From the NCBI GenBank assembly GCA_937925645.1, contig CALAMB010000239.1, positions 1 through 11,888 of the forward strand: a stretch of 11,888 nucleotides of DNA. The letters run 5' to 3'. Made by a program: the position numbers and the translations under genes. The notes beneath the pieces were generated by a model. That model was not told where the DNA came from, searched no databases, and was given only the letters and a program-made list of their open reading frames with translations. This stretch comes from an uncultured Acidobacteriota bacterium. Lineage in GTDB: Bacteria > Acidobacteriota > JAAYUB01. Positions 6,436-11,888 of this stretch are shown piece after piece. How positions within the stretch are numbered: the first letter of the stretch is position 1; each line of letters opens with the position of its first letter.

Positions 6436-7407
6436 ATGCATCCATTCGTTCTGACCGTCCGCCGCACGGCGCTGGCTCTGCTGGCAGCCCTGCTCGTCCT
6501 GTCCACCGGTTCGCTCCTGGCCGAGGATCCCAAGCCCGCACCGGACATCCCGGCGCTCGCCGCCAGGCACCAGGCGGCCATGGCCGCCGGCGACTGGGCG
6601 GCCGCCGCCAAGGCGGGCGAGGAACTCATCAACGCCGTCGCCCCGCTGCACTATGACACCGCCTACGCCGTCGCCGCCTGCTTCTGCCAGATGGGCCGGA
6701 TCGAACTCGCCTACCAGTGGCTCGAGGAGGCCAAAGGGGCCGGCTACTGGGACGTCTGGTCCATGCGCACGGACACGCGGTTCCAGTCCATCCTCCACGA
6801 GGAGCGGTTCAAGACCATCGCCCGCCAGATGCGCGCCCGCACTTACATTCAGATGCTGGAGCGCCCCGAGCGCGAAGCGTTCCAGAAACCCGACCAGGTC
6901 ATGGCCGCGCTGGAGTTCAAGCCGGGGGAGCGGGTGGCCGACGTGGGCGCCGGTTCGGGCTACTTCACGGTCCGGGTGGCCGCGGCCGTGGGCGCCGGCG
7001 CCACCGTCTGGGCGGTGGACATCTCCGAGGAGATGCTCGCTTTCCTGGCCGACCGCATCAAGTGGGAACGCATTCCCAACGTGAAGCTCCACCGGTCGAT
7101 CCCCACCGATCCGCAGCTGCCACCCGCCGCCTTCGACACCATCCTGATGGTGGACACCCTCCATTACGTCAAGGACAAGGCCGCCTACGCCGCCAGACTC
7201 CGCGCCGGCCTCGCCCCGGGCGGGCGCGTGGTCATCATCGACTACACGCCCAAATCCATGGAGGAGCGGCCGTGGGGTCCGCCGCCCGAGCAGCAGTTCT
7301 CGCGGCAGGAACTGGACGCCGCGATGGCCGCCGCGGGCCTGGTGCCGGTCAAGGCGCACGAGTTCCTCACCGAGCAGTACTTCGTCGAGTACGCCGTGAA
7401 ACCGTGA
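6436..7407 (+). CDS. Exported class I SAM-dependent methyltransferase-like protein with N-terminal TPR-like repeat
   Basis: This 323-residue protein starts with a Sec-type signal peptide: VRR basic end, hydrophobic core at about 11-23, likely cleavage after LLA at residue 29. Residues ~42-130 are helical and resemble the 'TPR end-of-group' motif (YAVAACFCQMGRIELAYQWL, then GYWDVWSMRTDTRF). Residues ~135-323 form a Rossmann methyltransferase fold: motif I VADVGAGSGYFT at 167-178, the acidic end of strand 2 in VWAVDISEEM (D195), MVDTLHYVKD at 238-247 and LAPGGRVVIIDY at 259-270. The segment before motif I (LERPEREAFQKPDQV) recurs in a family of secreted putative methyltransferases. The substrate is unknown. 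SAM is not expected in the periplasm, so either the protein acts before export or the cofactor site has another use. ATG is at 6436 after GGGGGA. It diverges from the mrp operon. Confidence 0.88.
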   Translation: MHPFVLTVRRTALALLAALLVLSTGSLLAEDPKPAPDIPALAARHQAAMAAGDWAAAAKAGEELINAVAPLHYDTAYAVAACFCQMGRIELAYQWLEEAKGAGYWDVWSMRTDTRFQSILHEERFKTIARQMRARTYIQMLERPEREAFQKPDQVMAALEFKPGERVADVGAGSGYFTVRVAAAVGAGATVWAVDISEEMLAFLADRIKWERIPNVKLHRSIPTDPQLPPAAFDTILMVDTLHYVKDKAAYAARLRAGLAPGGRVVIIDYTPKSMEERPWGPPPEQQFSRQELDAAMAAAGLVPVKAHEFLTEQYFVEYAVKP

Positions 7408-7420
7408 CGGCGGCCGGGAA

Positions 7421-7461
7421 TGAGCGGGGTTGATCCGCCGCTCAACCGGCGCCCAAGCCGG
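7421..7461 (+). terminator. Two tandem hairpins after the methyltransferase gene, possible terminator
   Basis: TGAGCGG (7421-7427) pairs perfectly with CCGCTCA (7438-7444), and CCGGC (7446-7450) pairs with GCCGG (7457-7461). They begin 14 bp after the stop at 7407. No T-run follows, so this is not a classical intrinsic terminator. It may still mark a transcript end or separate this gene from the kinase promoter. A further small dyad, GGCTT/AAGCC, is at 7486-7498. Confidence 0.35.
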
Positions 7462-7544
7462 CGGACAATTCACACAGATTATTCCGGCTTTTGAAGCCCT
7501 GGCGGCGCTTGTCATGACGCGCGCCGGCCCCCGGTACGATTCCC

Positions 7545-7573
7545 TTGACACCACCGGACCGGACGGCCACAAT
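7545..7573 (+). promoter_or_regulatory. Sigma-70-type promoter for the kinase gene, overlapping its possible starts
   Basis: TTGACA (7545-7550), a consensus -35, is followed after exactly 17 bp by CACAAT (7568-7573), four of six matches to TATAAT including the key A2 and T6. Transcription would begin around 7580-7581, where an in-frame ATG lies (7581). The same TTGACA contains a TTG that could be read as an upstream start codon, but with this promoter it would not be transcribed. Confidence 0.45.
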
Positions 7574-10535
7574 GAACCTGATGACCGACCCCCGCGATCC
7601 GTCGATACCGGTGTCAGCCGGCTATTGTGTGGTGTGCGGCGAGCGCCTGCCCGGGCCGGATTCGGAGAGCTGCCCCGGCTGCGGCGCCGCTGTCCGTCAC
7701 CCGCTGGTCGCCCTGCCTGAAACTGAGCTGAGCGATCCGTTCGGGTCCGTTTCCAGCCGTTCCGCCGCCTCCACCACCGCCGAACTCGGCCCCGACGGCT
7801 TTTCCCCGCACGTCATGCCCGAACACGTGGGCCCTTACGAGATCCAGGTGGAACTCGGGCGCGGCGGCATGGGCGTGGTGTACCGGGCGTGGCAGCCGTC
7901 GCTCAAGCGCACGGTGGCCTTGAAAGTGATGCTGGCGGGCGAGTTTGCCGGGGAGCGCTCCGTCCGGCGGTTCATCCGCGAGGCGGAGGCCGCCGCCCGG
8001 CTGCGCCATCCGCACATCGTGTCGATCCTGGACCTCGGGGAGCATGACGGCAAGCCGTTCTTCACCATGGCCTACATCGAGGGGCGGACGCTGGAGCAGG
8101 CGATCCGCGCCGGCTCCATCAGTCTGGCCGACGGCGTGGCCATCGTGGCCAAGGTGGCCGCGGCGGTGGCTCACGCCCACGCCAACGGCGTCATCCACCG
8201 GGACCTCAAGCCCGCCAACATCCTCCTCGACGGCGATGGCGAGCCCCACGTGACCGATTTCGGACTGGCCGCCCAGGCGCGGGAGGCCAGTTCCATCACC
8301 GGCACCGGCGCCGTGATGGGGACGCCCCTTTACATGGCGCCGGAGCAGGTCGCGGGCGCCCGCCACCTTGTGGACGAGCGCACCGACGTCTACAGCCTGG
8401 GTGCCACGCTGTACCACGTGCTCACGGGCCGCGGCCCCTTTCCCGACGAGGCGGCCGCGCCGGTGCTGTTCTCGGTGCTCACCCGCGAGCCGGAGCCGCC
8501 GCGGGCGCTCCGCCCGGACATCTCCCGCGACCTCGAGCTCATCTGCCTCACCGCCATGGCCAAGGAGCGGGACCGCCGCTATGCTTCCATGACCGAATTC
8601 CACGACGACCTGGAGCGATTCCAGCGCGGCGAAGCCATCCGGGCCCGGCCGGCGTCGCTCGTCTATCGGCTGGGCAAGCACCTGCGGCGCAACAAGACCG
8701 CGGCCGTCCTCGCCGCATCACTGGCGCTGGTGCTGGCCGCCGCCGGCGGCTGGACTTGGTTTCAGCAGGCCCGGACCTGGTTCGGCTGGGAGGAAGTGTT
8801 CCGCGACGATTTCGACCGCGACGCCATCGGTCCGGACTACCGACCCAATGACGGGCATTGGGCCATCCGGGACGGTCAGTTGAGGGGTCACGGCATCGGT
8901 TACGTGGACATCAGTCTCGTCCGCCCGTTTCCCGGCAACCTGCGCCTGACCTTTGACGCCCGCATCATCCCGGGCAGCCCGAAGCGTGAGATCGCCGTCT
9001 TCCTGGACGGCCAGCACCGGGACCGGTCCGGTTACTACTTCGGTTTCGGCGGCGACTACGCCACCACCACCATCGATCGCGACGAGAAGGAGGTGCGGCA
9101 TGCGCGGTCCCCCGCCGTGGAGCCCGGGCAGGCCTACCACGTGACGGTCACCCGGCAGAACAACCGGCTGGAGATCGCCGTGGACGGTCGCCTGTTGGCC
9201 GGCTACCTCGACCCGTTTCCGCTCGATCCCGCCGAGACCGACCGGCTCCGACTCGGGACCTACGACGGCGAGGTGACCATCGATAACCTGCGCATCTACC
9301 AGGAGAGCGTTCCGGAGATGCTCAGCGCCACCGCCGTCGGCGACCGGCTCTTCGACCACGGCCAGACCGCTGCCGCCCGGCGGGAATACGAGCTGGTGGC
9401 GCGCAACCACGCCGGCAAGGCCATCGCCGGCGAGGCGCGTTTCAAGTCCGGGCTCTGCCTGCTGCTCCAAGGCGACTATGCCGCCGCCCGGACCGAATTC
9501 AGCCGGGTCGCCGCCGCCGGCGCCGATGAAACGTACCGCCGGCTGGCCGACCTCAACCTCGGCGTGGTCCTGCGGCTCGAGGGCCGGCATGAAGAGGCGT
9601 TCCGGCGGCTGCGCGACCTCGAGGGCCGGTGCGCCGATCCCGAAGAGCGGGAGCGCCTGGCCATCGAGCTGCAGCAGCTCAGTCACCAGGCATGGACGCA
9701 CGGGGCGCCCGAGAGCGCCCTTCGCTACAACCGCTTCATCATCGACCGGTTCCCCGGAACCGAGATGGCCGAGCGGTCCGAACTGGCGCTGGCCGGGAGC
9801 GAATCAGACGAAACGGTCCGCCGCCGGGAGCTGGATCGTTTTTTAGCGCGCCATCCGCGACCCGGCAAAAACCAGAACAACGCGTACCAACTACTGGCCG
9901 GCAGTTGCCTGCTGCTGGGCGATCCGGCGGCCGCCCTGGCCGTTTTCGAACGGCAAATCGAAGCTTTTCGCGGCATCAACACACGGTTCGCGCTCGGCGC
10001 GCTGATGGGGAAGGGCCTGGTGCTGGCCGGCCTCGGACGCGGGCGCGACGTCCAGTCAGTCCGGGAGGAGATGCTGGCGCTGCTTCCCGGCGATCCGCTA
10101 CCTGTCCGCCAGGCGCGCGAATTGGATGTTTTCGCCGCCCGTCGGCAGGGGGACTCCGTCCGCGCCGTCCGCATTCTGGAGGCGGCGGCGGCCGACGGCT
10201 CCATCCATCCGACCGAGGAAATGACGCTGGCGCTGTTGTACCGGGAGATGGGCGAAACGGACCGGGCGAACGCGCTGTGGCGCCGGGTCGCGGCCGGCCC
10301 ACCCAGTGAAGAATCCAAGGCGGCCGTGCTCTTCCTGGGGGACCGTTCGCCCGACGCGTTCCAGGCGGACGAATCGATCATCTACCCCTACCGCTGTCTC
10401 TACCTGTGGCAGTATCACCGGATGCGGGGCGAGCGGGCCGACGCGCTCGCCCTGGAGTATGCCCGCCAGTCGGCGCCGTTCACTCCGGAGGTCTGCGAGG
10501 CCATCCTGGCGCTGCGACCGCCGGCCGGGCGGTGA
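7572..10535 (+). CDS. Transmembrane Hanks-type Ser/Thr protein kinase with N-terminal zinc ribbon, extracytoplasmic jelly-roll-like and TPR regions
   Basis: About 987 residues, numbered from ATG 7572. Residues 18-41 form a zinc ribbon (C19, C22, C34, C37). The kinase domain spans ~90-350: glycine loop [11 protein letters not shown]118 in VALKVM, E137 in [19 protein letters not shown] (D211, N216), DFG at 229-231, APE at 256-258 and D272 in TDVYSLG. All catalytic residues are present. One TM helix lies at ~377-395 after a basic stretch. Residues ~405-578 look like a LamG/DUF1080-type beta sandwich ([13 protein letters not shown] start, IDNLRIYQ end). Residues ~585-985 are TPR-like helical repeats ([20 protein letters not shown]). 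By topology the kinase is cytoplasmic and the C-terminal ~590 residues periplasmic, suggesting a sensor. Starts at 7545 (TTG), 7572 and 7581 are possible; none has a ribosome-binding site. The stop overlaps a GTG in the pxpB frame. Confidence 0.92.
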   Translation: MNLMTDPRDPSIPVSAGYCVVCGERLPGPDSESCPGCGAAVRHPLVALPETELSDPFGSVSSRSAASTTAELGPDGFSPHVMPEHVGPYEIQVELGRGGMGVVYRAWQPSLKRTVALKVMLAGEFAGERSVRRFIREAEAAARLRHPHIVSILDLGEHDGKPFFTMAYIEGRTLEQAIRAGSISLADGVAIVAKVAAAVAHAHANGVIHRDLKPANILLDGDGEPHVTDFGLAAQAREASSITGTGAVMGTPLYMAPEQVAGARHLVDERTDVYSLGATLYHVLTGRGPFPDEAAAPVLFSVLTREPEPPRALRPDISRDLELICLTAMAKERDRRYASMTEFHDDLERFQRGEAIRARPASLVYRLGKHLRRNKTAAVLAASLALVLAAAGGWTWFQQARTWFGWEEVFRDDFDRDAIGPDYRPNDGHWAIRDGQLRGHGIGYVDISLVRPFPGNLRLTFDARIIPGSPKREIAVFLDGQHRDRSGYYFGFGGDYATTTIDRDEKEVRHARSPAVEPGQAYHVTVTRQNNRLEIAVDGRLLAGYLDPFPLDPAETDRLRLGTYDGEVTIDNLRIYQESVPEMLSATAVGDRLFDHGQTAAARREYELVARNHAGKAIAGEARFKSGLCLLLQGDYAAARTEFSRVAAAGADETYRRLADLNLGVVLRLEGRHEEAFRRLRDLEGRCADPEERERLAIELQQLSHQAWTHGAPESALRYNRFIIDRFPGTEMAERSELALAGSESDETVRRRELDRFLARHPRPGKNQNNAYQLLAGSCLLLGDPAAALAVFERQIEAFRGINTRFALGALMGKGLVLAGLGRGRDVQSVREEMLALLPGDPLPVRQARELDVFAARRQGDSVRAVRILEAAAADGSIHPTEEMTLALLYREMGETDRANALWRRVAAGPPSEESKAAVLFLGDRSPDAFQADESIIYPYRCLYLWQYHRMRGERADALALEYARQSAPFTPEVCEAILALRPPAGR

Positions 10536-10558
10536 CCGTGGCTCCCGGCGATCCCGTC

Positions 10559-11239
10559 ATGCGTCCGGCCAGTGACCACTCCCTGCTGGTGGCCTTCGGC
10601 GACACGATCGCACCGGAGCACCACCTGGCCGTGGTGCGGCTGACGGCGCGGCTGCTTGAGGCGCCACCCTCCTGGCTGCGTGACGTGCATCCCGCCTACA
10701 GTTCGGTGTTGGTGTGGCACGATCCACTGCAGATCGACGCCGGGGCGGCCGCCGAAGCGCTCCGCCGCATCTGGGCCGAGGCGGCCGAGGCGCCGGACCC
10801 GCCGGAACGGACCGTCGAAATCCCGGTCCTTTACGGCGGCGGCCACGGCCCCGACCTGGCCGACGTGGCGGCCCATTGCGGGCTGACCGAGGCCGAGGTG
10901 ATCCGGCGCCACGCCGCCGGAGAATACCGGGTCTACTTCCTGGGCTTCTCGCCCGGTTTCCCTTACCTGGGCGGACTGGACGAGGCACTGGCCACGCCGC
11001 GGCTGCCCACTCCGCGACGGCGGGTGCCCGCCGGCAGCGTCGCCATCGGCGGGAAACAGACCGGCGTCTACCCGGTGGCGTCGCCGGGCGGCTGGCGAAT
11101 CATCGGGCGCACGCCGCTGCGCCTGTTCGATCCGGCGCGGACGCCGCCCGCCTGGCTTGCCATGGGTGACCGGGTCCGGTTCACGCCGGTCGACGAGGCG
11201 GCGTCCGCCGCCGCGGCGGGCGGGGAGGCGGCGCCGTGA
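10559..11239 (+). CDS. pxpB: 5-oxoprolinase subunit PxpB (KipI-like, allophanate hydrolase subunit 1 fold)
   Basis: This 226-residue subunit belongs to the prokaryotic 5-oxoprolinase PxpABC, which cleaves 5-oxoproline (pyroglutamate) to glutamate with ATP. The N-terminal part opens [11 protein letters not shown]. The C-terminal cyclophilin-like region carries the family motifs [11 protein letters not shown] (90-100), [15 protein letters not shown] (126-140), [18 protein letters not shown] (155-172) and [12 protein letters not shown] (175-186). Length is normal. ATG 10559 gives the usual short leader before the first strand. A GTG at 10532 overlaps the kinase stop (GTGA) and would add nine residues; coupling makes it a real alternative. 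An even longer upstream frame is kinase shadow. The stop overlaps the pxpC GTG. The relative KipI inhibits a sporulation kinase in Bacillus, but the PxpC partner directly behind favours the enzyme. Confidence 0.93.
   Translation: MRPASDHSLLVAFGDTIAPEHHLAVVRLTARLLEAPPSWLRDVHPAYSSVLVWHDPLQIDAGAAAEALRRIWAEAAEAPDPPERTVEIPVLYGGGHGPDLADVAAHCGLTEAEVIRRHAAGEYRVYFLGFSPGFPYLGGLDEALATPRLPTPRRRVPAGSVAIGGKQTGVYPVASPGGWRIIGRTPLRLFDPARTPPAWLAMGDRVRFTPVDEAASAAAAGGEAAP
11222..11228 (+). promoter_or_regulatory. Ribosome-binding site deciding the GTG start of pxpC
   Basis: GGGGAGG lies in the last codons of pxpB, seven bases before the GTG at 11236. It confirms that pxpC starts at a GTG overlapping the pxpB stop (GTGA), with likely translational coupling. 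Confidence 0.6.
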
Positions 11240-11888
11240 GCCGCGTGCGTGTTCTCGAAGCCGGTTTTCTCACCACCGTCCAGGACCTGGGCCGGCCAGG
11301 CTGGGCGCACCTGGGGGTATCCGCTGCCGGCGCCGCCGACGCCATCTCGCTGCGCCTGGGCAACCGGCTTTGCGGCAACGCCGACGGGACCCCGGCCCTG
11401 GAGCTGACCCTGGTGGGCGGCGCCTTCGCCTTCGAGGGACCGGCGCGGATCGCGCTGACGGGCGCCGATTTCTCCGCGACGCTGGACGGCCATCCGGCGC
11501 CGGCGTGGCTCTTACTGGCGGTCGCGCCGGGCCAGGTCCTGCAGCTCGGCCCCGCCCGAAGCGGCACCCGCGGCTACCTCTGCGTCCGCGGCGGTTTCGC
11601 CGTACCGCCCCTACTGGGGAGCGCGGCCACCCACCTCCTGACCGGAATGGGCGGTCACGCCGGCCGGCCGCTGCGCAAGGGCGACGTGCTGGACATCGGG
11701 CCGGCGGCGGACGCGGACGACGTGCCGATGCGGCGCGTCCCGCCGGACGCTCTGGACCGGCTCTTCCCTGCCGGTCCCTTGCGGGCAACCGCGGGTCCCC
11801 AGGCCGATTACTTCGGGCGGGCTTCGCTGGACCTGTTTTTCTCCAGCCCGTGGCGCGTGCGCGAGTCGTCGGACCGGATGGGGATCCG
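11236..11888 (+). CDS. pxpC: 5-oxoprolinase subunit PxpC (allophanate hydrolase subunit 2 fold), 3' end outside the window
   Basis: The frame is open from GTG 11236 to the right edge (217 complete codons of a usual ~300-330). It begins [20 protein letters not shown], the family's typical opening with the [10 protein letters not shown] motif. Then come [55 protein letters not shown] and [10 protein letters not shown]. It reaches the ESSDRMGI motif, normally RV..SDRMGYRL, just before the edge. PxpC partners with PxpB in ATP-dependent opening of 5-oxoproline; PxpA, the third subunit, is expected downstream or elsewhere. The start overlaps the pxpB stop and has a strong ribosome-binding site. It is truncated only by the window, with no frameshift seen. 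Confidence 0.93.
   Translation, partial: MSRVRVLEAGFLTTVQDLGRPGWAHLGVSAAGAADAISLRLGNRLCGNADGTPALELTLVGGAFAFEGPARIALTGADFSATLDGHPAPAWLLLAVAPGQVLQLGPARSGTRGYLCVRGGFAVPPLLGSAATHLLTGMGGHAGRPLRKGDVLDIGPAADADDVPMRRVPPDALDRLFPAGPLRATAGPQADYFGRASLDLFFSSPWRVRESSDRMGI

Noticed and set aside
7614..9701. Minus-strand open frames within the kinase gene (7614-8681 and 8718-9701)
   Set aside because: They are antisense to a kinase with intact motifs. They look plausible by length only; GC-rich codon structure produces such frames.
10406..10558. An N-terminal extension of PxpB starting at 10406
   Set aside because: The first 42 codons overlap the kinase in another frame and encode a Gly/Arg/Pro-rich sequence foreign to PxpB proteins.
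1..11888. tRNA, rRNA, CRISPR arrays, insertion sequences, attachment sites
   Set aside because: No cloverleaf-like segment, no regularly spaced repeats, no transposase or integrase frame and no terminal inverted repeats were found on reading both strands.

Overview
The window is uniformly GC-rich (by eye roughly two thirds G+C or more). It holds ordinary bacterial chromosome genes in two divergent blocks. No phage, transposon, CRISPR array, tRNA or rRNA signal was seen. The gene content is an Mrp antiporter, an exported methyltransferase with a TPR-like repeat, a transmembrane Hanks-type kinase with zinc ribbon and TPRs, and 5-oxoprolinase subunits. This fits a GC-rich Gram-negative bacterium. 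Acidobacteriota is my best guess from the kinase and methyltransferase style, with planctomycete or myxobacterial relatives possible; this is inference, not identification.

Left block (minus strand). Positions 6067 down to 536 carry a complete seven-gene Mrp Na+/H+ antiporter operon in canonical order mrpA-B-C-D-E-F-G. The genes are packed with 4-bp ATGA/GTGA overlaps or 3-4 bp gaps. Together they would form one large membrane complex exchanging cytoplasmic Na+ for external H+ (pH and sodium homeostasis). The ion-path Glu and Lys residues of the MrpA and MrpD subunits are present. MrpE is unusually short. Beyond a 257-bp spacer with a conspicuous AT-rich palindromic island, a same-strand small membrane protein of unknown function (278 down to 1) runs off the left edge.

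Centre (6068-6435). This is a divergent intergenic region. It has a perfect extended -10 (TGaTATAAT) facing the mrp operon and an 8-bp-arm inverted repeat just downstream of the expected start point.

Right block (plus strand). An exported class I SAM-dependent methyltransferase-like protein (6436-7407) is followed by hairpins. A large membrane Ser/Thr kinase comes next (7572-10535): zinc ribbon, kinase, one TM helix, jelly-roll-like domain, TPR region. Its promoter lies so close to the ATG that the mRNA may be leaderless. Downstream and apparently co-transcribed are pxpB (10559-11239) and the 5' part of pxpC (11236 to the right edge), two subunits of the prokaryotic 5-oxoprolinase; pxpA is not in the window.

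Nothing here is clearly a wholly new system. The items most worth a second look are the exported methyltransferase, the kinase architecture with its possible leaderless start and its coupling to pxpBC, the short MrpE, and the regulatory palindromes.
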